DNA of 64,000 nucleotides from Bilabrum cf. latius (lineage: Eukaryota > Bigyra: Bicosoecida > Bigyra > Bicosoecida), in NCBI GenBank assembly GCA_965178125.1, contig OZ237757.1, positions 124,001 through 188,000 on the forward strand, in the 5' to 3' direction. A program made the translations under genes and the position numbers. The notes beneath the pieces were generated by a model that did not search any database, had not been told where the DNA came from, and saw only the letters and a list, made by a program, of their open reading frames with translations. This document shows positions 41,910 through 54,070 of the stretch, in pieces (the first letter of the stretch is position 1; each line of letters opens with the position of its first letter).

Positions 41910-43631
41910 ATGCCGCGTCGTAAGGGGAAAAGTAAATCTGGTGGAGACCCGAGGCAGCGGGCGGCCGAGCTCGACGAACGCTTAGCCGCAGCCGGCATTG
42001 TGGAAGGGTCGCCGTTCGCACCTGCGGAGGTTTTGGGCGACGAAAGTGACGACGAAATTGGGGAGGATCGATTCATTGAGATGAATGATGAGCAAAAGGC
42101 CATCATAGCAGAACTCTAGCAACTGCAAGCAAAGCAGGACGCCCTAGCAAAGACCACGGCAAGACGCATCCAGAAAGCGATGGAGCAGCTCCGAGCCGAG
42201 AGCGAGGCTCTGTTTGCGCGCCGAAAGGCCCTCCTGTCCGGTGATGCCAAGTCATCGTTTCTTTCTGATCTGGAGGGCGCTGCAGGTGCAGGGGAACAAC
42301 CAGAGTCTTCGAAGCCATCCGCCGCAGATCCCGCAGCCGCTTCCAGCAAGCCCTCCGTGGCGGAACTTGCACTCCAGGCAGCCCTAGGCAGCAGCACGGA
42401 CGGGACTACTGGTGCTGTGTCTAAACCAGCCCCGAGCTCTGGCGCAGGCGCCGGCACCGCCCCGTCGGGCCCTGGCCCTCTGCCTGGGTTCTGGCTGCAG
42501 GCGCTCGGCTCGCACCCCATGTGGCAGGACATGGTGGAGGAGTGGGACGTGCCGGCGCTGGAAAGCATCACAGACATAACGTACGGCATGCTGCCCGACG
42601 GCCCGGGGTTCACGATTTCTTTCTCCTTCGCGCCCAATGATTTCTTTACGGACGACCAGGTCTCCGTGTCGTTCCGAGTGGCGAACTTCTTCGTGCCCGG
42701 GGAGGAACCTTCGGTCGAGACCGTGGAGGCGAGCACGATCCATTGGAAGAAGGGCAAAGACCTCACTGTGCTCATCAAGAAGGCCAGGGGTGGAGGAGGC
42801 GGCAGTGGAGGCAGTGGTGGAGGTCGTCGTAAGGGCAAGAAGGGCAAGGGCGGGCGCGGGCCAGCCGGCGGCTCTGGAGGAGGGAAGGACATCAGGGAGC
42901 CAAGGGACAGCTTCTTCCGGTTTTTCACCTCGGTGGACGTGCAGGGTGTGCTGGAGCATGGGACCGACGATGATCGCATGGAGCTGATGCAGCAGGTGGA
43001 CCTCCAGTACCAGCTGGCCACTGCACTCAGGACGGACATCATCCCCAGGGCCGTGAAGTGGTTCACTGGAGAAGCTGAGGAGGAGGATGATGATGAGAAT
43101 GACGGGGACTGGGACCCTGCGCTGGACGGGATCGATGAGGAGGACGAGGAGGAGGAAGGGGACAGCGAGGAGGAGGAGGGGGAGGGGGCGGCGAGCAGGA
43201 TGCTGGCTGCTGCCATGGGGGGGGCTGCCGTGCCCGCGGGGGGGGAGGGTGACGAGGAGGAGGGAGAAGAGGACGAGGAGGAATAGGACGAGGAGGCAGA
43301 CATGTAGCGCGCCTCCGAGGACGCCAAGAAGCTGGAGGCGTCGCTGGCGGCTGCATTCGGGGGTTCCGGTGGTGACGCTGACCCCAGTGCGGGGGATGAG
43401 GGCGCCGAAGGGGTGTTTGATTAGCTGTTTGACGGGACGGGCGGGGGCAGGGCCGGCAATGGAGAGCCGCAGGGAAGCAGTGGGGGTGGTGCTGGCGGTG
43501 AAGCATCGACTGCGTGGGGTGTGCCTGACGGGAGCGGCTGGGAGGTGGAGGGGGAGGAGCAGGGAGGCGGTGGGGAGGGGGAGGGGGGGAACAAGGCGGG
43601 GGCAGACGAGGAGAAGTGCAAGCAATCTTGA
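41910..43631 (+). CDS. Nucleosome assembly protein (NAP/SET family histone chaperone)
   Basis: A 573-residue, intronless histone chaperone. N-terminal dimerisation helix: DRFIEMNDEQKAIIAEL, TAG codon, QLQAKQDALAKTTARRIQ. NAP core: LPGFWLQALGSHPMW, MVEEWDVPALESITDITY, GFTISFSFAPNDFFTDDQVS, STIHWKKGKDLT, and DSFFRFFTSVDV. A long acidic tail (DEEDEEEEGDSEEEEGE) follows, as in other NAP1 proteins. TAG codons are at 42117-42119, 43284-43286, 43305-43307 and 43422-43424. The first interrupts the long helix, where a Gln is structurally expected (AEL-x-QLQAKQ), so read-through is needed for a normal NAP. A Gly/Lys-rich loop replaces the usual short insertion before the second core half. Ends in TGA. 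Confidence 0.92.
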
Positions 43632-44602
43632 TTGATCCGATCCAATGGGCTTCCATGCGCCACGAAGCGCACTTGCGCGTTGACCCGTTGCGATGCCGGC
43701 AGGACAGACCACATCAAAGGTGAGGGAACCAGTCGGTAAGAGCCACCAGTCATGCTAGAATGTGTGCGCATGCGTTCATGGATCCAATTGGCCAAGTAAT
43801 GCGCTAGCATGCGTGCCGAATGCCCGAACCGAATTGAGGTAAGGTGCAGTTAAGCTCTCAGATCCGGGCGAAGTCAATCTTCATTTCTGGTGATTCTAAC
43901 AATTTTTTGTCCCCGTGAGTAAGTCTATCGTTTTATGTATTCGATGTACTCAGAATGAGTTGAGTGAATCCGTTTATCTCTTATCATTTTCTGGTATACG
44001 CATGGATTTGTGGGAGTTTCACATGGGTATCATAGCTGCTGTTACCGCTCTTACGAACAATATTTCGGTATTTTATGAGTGTTTAGGCGTATTTAAAGCT
44101 TATATGTAACTGAATTTACTTTGAATTATTCCAACTACTGCTATGTCGTGATTTAGTAGGCCTACAGGGACTCTGATTTTTCATGTGAATTAGGGCGGGT
44201 TGTGGCCCTCCTTAACGCGTCTGTCTGCTAATTGCTGCTGAAGGCTCTTCTTGTGGGTACTTTGATAGATCATATACGACCCTATGCTTGCGCTAAGACC
44301 CCTATTGAGCACACAGCACGAGACATTCGGATCGAGTGGGCTCGGCACGATTTTGTAGCGTGTGTTTGTATACTCGAGTGGATCTCGCCGCCATCCGTCG
44401 CCCCGATGACCCAATCTTTGTAAGCCTTGTCACAAACCAATGTGAAAGTCTTCATGCTCGCAGTTAGTTGACTGCAAGCCGGCCCAGTGCCGTACATTGT
44501 GGCAATCTCGTGTTCTCTGACACACTGGCACCGAGTTGCTGGCGCTTGTGCCCCATCGACGACACGCACAACCTGGTCGTGCACAGCTGCTAAGTCGCTG
44601 AC
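43632..44602. other. Intergenic region with an AT-rich island
   Basis: Nearly 1 kb. The part from about 43850 to 44250 is far richer in A/T than its surroundings. It contains an open frame of 64 codons (43915-44109, plus strand) with a hydrophobic look (MGIIAAVTALTNNISVFY), for which I have no family match. It could be unique non-coding DNA or an organelle-derived insertion. Confidence 0.4.
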
Positions 44603-44780
44603 ATGGCAGCCATCCCGCCAGCTAGTGCACCAGCCCACCGGCCCAACGATTCGGCTGCTCGACGCATCGCTGGAGCCAGCGCTAGCACCACTTCCGGTAG
44701 CAGCACCACATCCGGTAGCAGCAGCAGCAGCAATACCACATCCGGTAGCAGCACCACTTCCGGTAGCAGCACCACATCCG

Positions 44781-44814
<34 letters not shown>

Positions 44815-47800
44815 CGTTTTAAACGGACCGCAATCGTAGCACCAAAATCCATACTCGTCACACTGGCCGACTGCACCCGGGGGTTTAGGTGGTGTGTACA
44901 GCATTGGAATTGGCGGAAGCGGAGGGTCAGGGAAGTACCAGTCAGGGCTTCACATGCAGGCGCATGTAGGTGCACCGCATGGCAATACACTACCCTTAGC
45001 AGCGCAATTGATTCATCAGGGCCCTGCTGACACTGCAGTCCCAGTGCCCATGGGCCCACCCGTAGTGTCAAGCGGCGCAGTGGCGCGGCCTGCTGCTGCC
45101 ATCAGGATGACTGCGGGTCACGCGCGGCACACGGCGATCATGCACCCCTTAGGAGGGGCCACAACTGCGGGCGCGCACGCAGGGTCCACGGACGTCTCCA
45201 GCAGGCGATCTGCATAGCAAGTTCACGCCGGTCAAGTCACATAGACCCAGGGACACAGGCATGGGCACGGCCGTGGGCATGATGACATGGTGCCTGCTGG
45301 GTTCCCTCCCGCCAGCACGCAGGCCAGACTGGCAGTCAGGAGCAGCCCGTGGTCCAGGGTGCTGGCTCCCTCCCAGGTGCACGGCATCTTTGCCAGATTT
45401 GAAATGGAGGGCGCGATGAGCACACCGGTGCAGAGCGTGCTCATCTCCGGTGAGCGAGCGAGCAAGCAGCCCAGTGACATCGCGCTTGCCGCGTTGCCAT
45501 GCTTTCGAAATCGAAAATGAACGATTCTGGACACGCTCGCGCCCACCGAATGTGTATGCCTATCTTCTTACCGCTTCTTCTATGCGCAGGGGTGTCGGCC
45601 CAGGGGCCTGACCACTGCAACGTGATCATAGATCTGCATGGGAGGCACAGTGACCGAGCCACGATCGTCGCAACGCTGCCCCTGAGCCTGCCGCAGCCAC
45701 TGGGAGCTGCCAAGGCAGCACCCAAGCGGGCAAAGCTGTCTGCATCTTCGCGACCGTCCTCCAAGTCATCCACGCCGTCGACCTCGCCTCAACCACCGAG
45801 CAAGCCAGCCAAGCGACGACGAGCCAAGGCCGGCCGGCCCACGGTCCGGGATGCAGGCGTCCTGCGGTCGATCGAGCAGGCCATCCGGAGCAGGGGCCAC
45901 GGGGCGGGGAGGAGGCTCCTCTGGATGAGGTGTGCGGAAGGGACGCTCTCCCGCGAGGGTGCAATGCACTGCATCCGGAAGCACCCCGACATGCGAGCCA
46001 GCGCGGCGAAGTCGGACCTCCACGGCCAGGCGGACGCGCTTGCCGACGTGAGCTGGACGGGTTTCAAGCGAAGATGTCGCATGAGGGATGACGAACAGGC
46101 CCGCTGCGAGGTGTGCAACGGTGGCCTGTCGCTGGAAGACGACGCCATTTTGATCTGCGACGGGTGCGACTGCGCGGTGCACCAGAGGTGCTACGGCGTG
46201 GAAAAGGTGCCCGACGGCGACTGGCTCTGCCACACGTGCGATGCAGGACTCACGGAAATGCCGCCGCAGTGCGCTGCATGTTCGCTGCACGGCGGGATCA
46301 TGTGTCGCGCGGCGGGATCCGAGAGGGAGCGCCAGGACTCCAGCTGGGTGCACGTGGCGTGCGCCGTATGGTGCCCCTGCCTGCTGCTGGCGGACGGGAG
46401 GTGCCAGCTGGCGGTGGGCGTGCTGCCGTCCGGCGATCTCGTGTCTGTGAGGCAGGCCGTGCAGATGGACGTGCTCAGGAGGCAGCGCATGTACGACGCC
46501 ACACTGAAGCAGGCGGTGCAGGAGCACGTCACGAGGGCGAGGACGCTGGACGGGGCCTTGAATAGACACGCGGAGCAGCGCAGCGATCCCAGTGGCACTG
46601 CAACCTCGGACCCGGGAGAGCTGACTGAGCACCCCCTGCCCGGAGAGCTGGTCAAGCAGTGGCTCGGCTTGCCGCGGGCATCCCCCTGTGGCCCGCTGCA
46701 CGTGTCCGTGTCCCCGCAGCAGAACCACTTCCCTCAGTGCGCCGTGTGCAAGTCGGCGGGGGGGTCCATGGTGCAGTGCGGGGACCCTTGGTGCCAGGTG
46801 CAGATGCACGCCATGTGTGCTCTGAGGGCCTGCCTGCCCTTCTAGTTTGAGAGCAAGGACGGTCCCGGGGCCACCACGAAGCTGGAGTGGATGGGCGACT
46901 TCGGGCAAGGCGTGGGCCTGCCTCAGTTCGACCCGAACGACCCGCTGGGGGTACCCAGCAGCACGCACACGCTCGGCTACGGCAGCGTGGCCGCGGCTGC
47001 CGGCCTAGTCCGCACGACCTCCATGCTGCACAGCTTCGAGCTCTCCATAGGGTCCTCTGACCTCAAGAGGCACAGGAGGCGGGCAGAGCCGGCCGTGCAA
47101 GGGAACCCCAAGCTGCCCGCGTGCCAGGCCTCCTTCGACTTTCGCCTGGAGTGCCCCTGTTCCCACCCGTGGAGGATGCTGGCGCCCTCCTCGGCCGCCG
47201 CCACCATGCCTGCACTGCACTGCAGCGCGGTGCGGCTGCCCGGTCCGGTGCTCCGCGCGGGCCCTCCCGCCTCTGATGGCGCGATGCCGCCCGTGGTTGA
47301 GGATGAAGACGCGCGGAGGTTGGAGACAGTGTATGGAATGGAGGAAGGGGAGCTGGGCTGGCTACCGGATGACCCCGGCCTGGCGGCAAAGGCGGAGAAA
47401 TCGCGTGCGGGCCATGACTCTTCGCCTCCCAAAGCATCGAGTTCTTCTCCCGGCAGCGGCAGCGTGCCACAGCCGTCGTCTTCGTCCCCTAGTCAAGCGA
47501 CAGCTGCCGACAGCTCCATCGATCCGCTGTCACCCTTGGCGGCCGACGTGTTCATCCAGGTAGGCATGCGCCGGAGGAGGCCGTGGGACTGCCCCTGCGC
47601 CGATCTCGAGTGCTGGGAGCCCAACCGGGGCGGGGACAGCGGCCGGGCCTTCAAAGCAGTGCAAGAAGCGGAGGCTCAAGAGGAGGAATCAGAGGGTGAG
47701 GAGGAAAAGCAGGAGGACATTGTCGATGAGGTTGATGAGGACGATGAGCACCCGCCGGGTGGGGATGCAGCGGCGAGCGCCCAAGCAGACGGTGGGCATG

Positions 47801-50800
47801 GAATCGAGGATCAGGTGCCCGGCACCCTGCCGCGCGGCCTCTCCTGGGAGGAAGCCAGCCGCAGCGCGTGGCACGCGGATGGCATCTTCCCTAGAGCGGT
47901 ACTTCCCGAGACGCTAGGTATTCAGAGGACGCCCCTGCTGCCGGTGGGGCGGCGCCTCGCCACTAGAGCGGTGTGCTGGGTGGCGCAGGCTCCCGATGTG
48001 AAGCCCTCCGCGAAGTCTGCCGTCAAGCAGGCAGCGCATGCCATCCAGCAGCTGTTTGTACCGTTACCCAACGAAGCCTTGGGTGTTAATGAGGCTGGAT
48101 CCGGCCAGGCGATGACTAGCAGCAGCAGTCCTGCAAGCAGTCAGGTCGGTGCGAGTACAAGTGCAGGATCTGCGTCTAGCTCGGATGCGCATGGAGCTAG
48201 CCAGCCCCAGCCCCAGCCCCAGGCCCGCACAAGCGAGCTTAACACCGCTAGTCACAGCTCCGCAGGGTCACAAAAAGGCCCTGAGACCGTCTTCTTGTAC
48301 GAGCCGCTGCTCCCCGACTGGCGGCAGAGGCTCAACACGGAGCCGCCGGTGCCTCGCAGCGACACTCACCCCACATAGGGCTCCACCGCGGCGACTGTTC
48401 CCTGGATGCGGGCGCTCCCGTTCCTCCCCACCGCCGCCATGTCCCGCCTGGCGCTCTCCGATGCAGCCGTGCACGCGGCGCAGGAGACCACGGCGCTGAA
48501 CGCCCTGCAGACCAGCGGCGGGATGCCGGCTGCGCTCGCCAAGGTTCGTTTCACGCACGATGCCGCGCTGTACGCAGCAGCCAGCGGGCGCCCCGTCAGC
48601 CTCGACGAGCCGGAGCGCGTGCTCTCCTCTGGTACCCCCGCCTTCCATGCCAAGCTGAAGAAGCTCATCGAGCTTACGGTGGCTCTGCGGAAAGAGGACC
48701 TGGCTAGAGCCAAGCAGGGTGTGGACGGTGAAAGGAAAGAGGCTGGCAGTGAGCAGCAGGGGCAGGGGAAGGGGCAGGACCCAAAGGCGGTTAGCACGAA
48801 TCCGAAGGCAGCAGCCACAATTGCGAGCTCGGCAAGCGAGGCTCTCGCAGACGCCCTGGACGCCGACCCTGACATGAGAGATCTGTCGCAGATCTGGGGG
48901 GGGTTCGCGGCGGTGCTGGCCCGCGTGGGCGGGTGGTCGCCGACCGTCTCGCCGGTATTCCGGCTGCTTGCCATGGCGGTGGGTGCGCCCCCGCTGGGCA
49001 ACGAGGAGCGGGCCGGCATCTCCGTGCCGCTGCCCAACACCTCTGGGCTGCCGGACAAGTGGGCGAAGGGCGGCAGGTCGGGCAACCACACGGTGGCCAA
49101 GTGGGTGTTCAAAGACAGGACGGCTCGCAGGCAGCGACTCGTCCTCGTTGGCCTCACCCGCGCGGCCTCGGCCTCCTCGAGCCAGGCCTGGTGCAGGGAG
49201 AGGCAGGCTGCAAGGGAGCTCATCGGCAGCGAGGCATCACCGCCAGAGGGCTCACCCTTGGCCAGATCGTCCTCGCAGGATACCCCATCGGCGTCCACGC
49301 CGCTGCCTGGCTCTTCTCCTGTTGCCACACCCGCCGGGCACAAGCGATGGGCGGCGCAGGTGAATGCCCATCGTGACGTGAACATGCCCGCCCACCTGGG
49401 ACTCAGGGCGGGCAGCATCCGGCTGCGACGCGTGCGTGGCAGCGGCGACACCACCGGCGCAGGTGCAGGTGCAGGCCAGCAGGATCGAGCGCCCGCCTAC
49501 CGAGTGGTGAGCAGGAGCGGCGAGTGGGGCCCATCGTGGATCCTGCACAGGCTCTACAGCGCCGTAAGCCAGCGCATCCGAAGCATGGGTAGGACGGGCA
49601 CGCGCAGGCCGCCCCCAGTACCAGTCCGTTGCTCTGACAGGGGCGGCTTGATGCTGCTGCACCGCATCCATGCGAGGCTGTTCTCCGACCCAGAGCAGAG
49701 AGAGGCCGCCAAGCTGGCTGCTGCCCGCGTAGAGGCACTCCAGCTGGAACAGCAGCTGCGTCAGGCCGAGGATGGCAAGCAACACGAGGATATTGGACGA
49801 TAGTCTTTGCAGTACGACTAGAGAGGACCATCGATTGGATCCAAGCGGTCCGCTTCTGCTGCCGGGTTGGGAGGAGTGTCGCGAGACCGTGCGGGTGGAG
49901 AGGGCAAGTCGGACGACGGCATGAGCAGCGAGTCGGAGTCAGACGGCATCGAGACAGATTCAAGTGACGAGGACGAGGATGCTGGCAGCAACACGCGCGT
50001 CAGCAGCTCGAGCCCCAGCTCACCTATTAAGCGTCGCAGCCATAGTATCCAGTCACTCGGCCCTCGGCGGAAGCGGGGGCCATCCGGCCACGGGCTGTCC
50101 ACCGCCCTCCCACTCGTCATGGAGCGGGTGCTCCTCGGAGCGCCCATGCCGCCGCCCGTGCTCGTCTCTCGCATGAAGGCGAGGGCGCCTCTGCTGGACG
50201 CCGAGCTGGAGTCACTGCAGAGGGTCAGGGAGGAGCGGGTCCGGAGGGAGAAAGAGGCGAGGCTTGGAAACTTGAGCAACCTTCACAACCAGAGGCAGCT
50301 CAACCTCCTCCTCGAGTCGGCGGCATGGGGCCAGCGCAACCCGGACGTCGCCGATCCGCGAGACCTGAAGCTGGATGCCCAGAGAAGGAGGAAACCTGCG
50401 GGGGCTCCCGGGGCCCAGGGGCAGGCATCAGCACAGAGTGTGGGCCAAGCATCATTGGATTCCGCGCCGGAAGGCATGCGGATTCAGGTGCCCCCGGGTG
50501 GGCCTGGCGCTGGTGCCAGCGCTGCCTCTGGCACTGGTGATGCGGGCCAGCTCCCGATGGGCTCGCCTCTAGGTACGGAGGATATCGTCACACCGGCCGC
50601 TAGTGCCAGCAAAGGATGGGTTGGGCGAGCAAAGGGCGATGCGGGCCCCGCTGCCCAGCCCTCTGCGTCTGCTGCTGAGACCGCAGGTGGCAGCTCGAGT
50701 GGGTCCAATGTAGAGGAGGAGCTGGGCGAGGAGGAGCTGAACGACCCCATGGCACGGGCGCGGCAGGCCGTTGAGTCGCAGGTGCGGCCTCCGCAAGTGA

Positions 50801-51450
50801 GCGAGATAGAGAGGTGGGTGCTTGCCCGACGTGCGCTGCTGGAAGGGATCGGAAGCGGGGAGGATTACACAGGTGGATTTGGGCTGCAGGCAGCGGCCTG
50901 GGACGGCCTCTCCCAGCTGGACGAGGTCGCGAGGGACGCGCCCGGCTCATTCTAGCTGGGCGGGTCTGTGGGGAAGGTTGGTTTGGGGCGGTCTCGCATG
51001 CCTCTTGCGCTGCTGTGGGCGGGCCACCCCGCGATTCGGCTGCGAGCCATGGCGGCCATGCGGCCGTGGGCCCCTCTGCTGGCAGCGCGCAAGAAGGTCA
51101 AGGCAGAGGCGGGTGCAGGCAATCCAATAGACAAGCAAAACTCTCCGCAGCAGCGGGATGGCCCCTCAAATGGGCAGGAAGCCATGAAAGGGAGCAAAGG
51201 GGCGGATGATGCGGAGGCAGACAGTGGTGGGGGCAGCCGGTAGCAACCAGAAGCGCATGACTCTGGTAGCACAGCGACCACCGTATCGCCGAGCCCGCCC
51301 GAGCTGCTGAAACGCAGCGTGGTTGAGATGTGCGGAGGCTCGCTCGTGGACGAGTGCCTGGTGATGGAATTCGGGGACATGTTCCCAACGGAGAATCGCC
51401 TGCACGCGCGGCTGGGGGCAGTGTCCTCTGCACTCGGCGGGTTCGAATAA
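44603..51450 (+). CDS. Very large PHD / extended-PHD finger protein
   Basis: Two exons, 44603-45449 and 45590-51450 (donor GTGAGC, acceptor GCGCAG), 2235 residues, ending in TAA at 51448-51450. Nine in-frame TAGs (first bases 44837, 45215, 45242, 46843, 48376, 49801, 49819, 50953, 51241). A PHD finger is obvious: CEVCNGGLSLEDDAILICDG, CDCAVHQRCYGVEKVPDG, WLCHTCDAG. It is followed at once by an extended PHD of the BRPF/JADE/ATX type: CAACSLHGGIMCRAA, WVHVACAVWCPC, then after an insertion CAVCKSAGGSMVQCG, CQVQMHAMCALRACLPF. Such double fingers read histone H3 tails and DNA in chromatin regulators. No SET, bromo or other catalytic domain was recognised in the remaining ~1500 residues, which alternate helical Arg/Ala-rich parts with low-complexity linkers. 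The extreme length depends on all TAGs being sense; the ATG choice is plausible but not proven. Confidence 0.8.
44684..44815 (+). repeat. Ser/Thr-coding repeat (CCGGTAGCAGCACCACTT family and AGC run)
   Basis: Imperfect 18-bp units coding SGSSTT mixed with AGC triplet runs, near the N-terminus of the PHD-finger protein. Confidence 0.75.
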
Positions 51451-51557
51451 ACCTGGGTCCTGTAACAGACAAGGTCTCATAGCTTGGTCTTGGATTCCAT
51501 CGCCTGTTGGCTCCACCCGTGGATCCATACTGACAGCCTCTGATACGAAGGTTACTG

Positions 51558-53666
51558 TCACTCCAACAAAGCGACACACTCTACGTGACCCCCTCGCCTT
51601 GCCGCCTCTAGGGCCGTCACGAGCGGCCGGGAGGCGGTTTGTTCTTCATTATCACCCTCACAGCCGCCGAGTGGTCGAGTCATCGTCAATGCACCAGCCA
51701 GCTTGCCCAGTCTCAGCCTCTTGGCCAACTCCAGCGGCCTGCCCTCGCTCGCTGCCTGAAATACGAGCTCCGAGTCTCTTAAGGCCTCATACCCATGGCG
51801 CCACTGCACCAGCACCTTCGCCCGCTCCTTCGCCTCCCGGGCCAGCAGCGTGTTGCACCGCCGGACGATGCCTCGCCGCAGCGCAAGCACCTGTGCAGAC
51901 CTGACCTGCCATGGCTCTGCAGCCCCGCATCCAGTTGCGGCCGTGGGTTGGGGCTCATCAGCCTCACAGGCAGCAGTGCCAGAGGTGGCTTGCTCCACAA
52001 ATCGAAGCGCTTGCAGCAGGCCCGATCGTCTCACGCTCGCCATGTCCATCCCTCTGTCCTCGACTGCACCGCGCATGTAGATACCGGCCGGGTCATCATC
52101 ATCATCACCTGCAGGTACCGGCGCCGTGACTTCGACCACCTTTTGCACAACTATAAGAGCATCTCCTAGAGCGCTAATAACACATGTGGCATGCCTGTCC
52201 GGCTGTCCGTCACTGCTTGCTTTCGTTGCTACGAGCGGAGCCATCCCTTGTCTTGTGATGCATTCAGTGGCCCGGGCTAGTGCGCTGGTGGCGTAGGCGA
52301 GGACATCCGCCGAGTCCAGAAGCTCTCGCTGCGTCCACAACGCAAGCATGCAGGCAGCCCGCCGGCAATACAGCGATACCGATTTGGGGTCGTCGCAGCT
52401 AGGCTTGTCTCCCGTCGCTGGAGTTCCCCTGCCTCGCTCGACCCCTGCCTCCATAAGCCAGCCCCTGGCTCGCTCGCATCTGTCCGAGGGGTGCATGCCC
52501 ACCGATGCCTCGTCACTGGTGAGATCTTCGATGTCCGTTCGCCGCGCGAGATGCTTTGCGAACGGGCGCCTGTCAGACACGCTCAGGGGGTGCTCCCAGC
52601 CCAGCCACTCCATTGCCGCCGTGGCCATTTCGGACTGTGAACTCCGGTGCTTGACTACGCAGAGCGCTGGGCTATCTTGTATCGCGCCAATGATCGAGCG
52701 GATCATGGGTTCTGTCAGTCTACTGTAGTCCAGTACGATTTCTTGGAGCGACAGACCGGTTCGTATCAGGTCGCACAGCCTAGGCACAGACCCAGGGCTG
52801 GACCCAAGCGCCTGCAGCTGCACGTGCTCCACTGCACTGCACTGCAGCGCATCGACAAGGCGCCCGTACCTGACCATGCCACCCGCGTGCCTTGTATTGT
52901 TCACAAGATCCGAAACGTCCAGCCAGCGCAACGACCTGTTCGCGGCCAGGCCCTGCGCCAGGCCGTGCAGCCCCTCCTCCCCAATCGAGGGCTATCCCCG
53001 AGTGTACCAGTGGCCTTGCCGCAATAACAGGCGCTGCAGCGTGCAGTTGGTCTGCAGTGATCTACCAACCGCAGCGAAACCCTCGTCCCCGGGTGCGTTC
53101 ATGGCCAGGTCCAGATGCTCCATGGCGGGGTCGGCGGCCAGCATGGCGGCGAGGGCCTGGAAGCCCTCGGGTCCGATCTTACAATGCTTCAGCCAGAGAT
53201 TAGTGACTGTCCCATGCTTGACTGAAGAGTCGGTACCGTGAGCGGGCGGTGTGAGGGCTCGCGCGATGAGGGCGGCTCCCGCACTGCCGATGGAGTTCCC
53301 CGTCAGGTCGAGTGTGAGCAGCCGGCCGCCCCTCGAGAGCTGCTCGGCGATGATGGCTGCGCCCTCCTCCCGTACGTTGCACTGATAAAGTGTAAGCTTA
53401 GATAGGTGATGGCAAGTTGCGAGGGATGCAATACCGCGCAGTCCGTCGAGATCGACTGTGCAAATCCTGAGCATCAAGTGCTCAGCTGAGCTGTAAACGC
53501 GAACAGCCGATGCAACGGATTCAGCAGACCCCACCGGGAACAAGGATGCGACAAACTACAATGCCTGTACCTTCAAACCAGCTTGGATAGCGTGAGCAAC
53601 TGTTGCAGGGCACTGGTCCTCAGCAGATCCGAGTACCAAGCGCTTGAGAACGACTGGTGCTGCCAT
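51558..53666 (-). CDS. Leucine-rich repeat (RNI-like) protein
   Basis: A 702-residue single-exon protein, ATG at 53666 (MAAPVVLKRLVLGSAEDQ). Repeats of ribonuclease-inhibitor type are visible in the first ~280 residues: LSKLTLYQCNVREEGAAIIA, LLTLDLTGNSIGSAGAALIA, VTNLWLKHCKIGPEGFQALA, MEHLDLAMNAPGDEGFAAVG, and, after a TAG, RSLRWLDVSDLV. Two in-frame TAGs, 53556-53558 and 52992-52994; the second falls inside the repeat array, with the repeat register continuing on both sides. The C-terminal half is helical, Ala/Arg-rich and ends in LVTALEAARRGGHVECVALLE, which looks like the start of an ankyrin repeat. Such proteins are common scaffolds in protists; the partner is unknown. Stop is TGA; convergent with the PHD gene. 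Confidence 0.82.
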
Positions 53667-54070
53667 TAGGCTCTAGAGCACCGCACCAAGCCCATCAGAG
53701 GCGAGCCGCTCGCAATCAGCGTGAACATACTGTCCCTGATTGCGAGAAATGTCAGCTACGAGCTTGTGCATCTGCGTGTGCATGGGAATTCAAGCCAAAA
53801 ACTGGGGTAGCATCCTCACGCAGAGTTGGTTCCAAATACATGGCGACGGGCTTAATCTGACTTCGTCGAGGTGATACGACCTTTCGTATGTAGATACTGC
53901 CATTACAAGCTGTCGCAGGAAAATGGAGACCTAGGGGTGGATAAATGTTAGCTTTGGCTGCACTTCGAATCGGAATAACAACAACAATAGAATTGACCCG
54001 GTGCATTGGCACTGTTCGAAAGATTGAAATGGAAAGATCAACTTCCCTTTGCTGTTAACCTCCACTGGCA
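53667..54070. other. Divergent intergenic region
   Basis: Shared upstream region of the LRR gene (-) and the MSS51-like gene (+). No element assigned. Confidence 0.45.
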
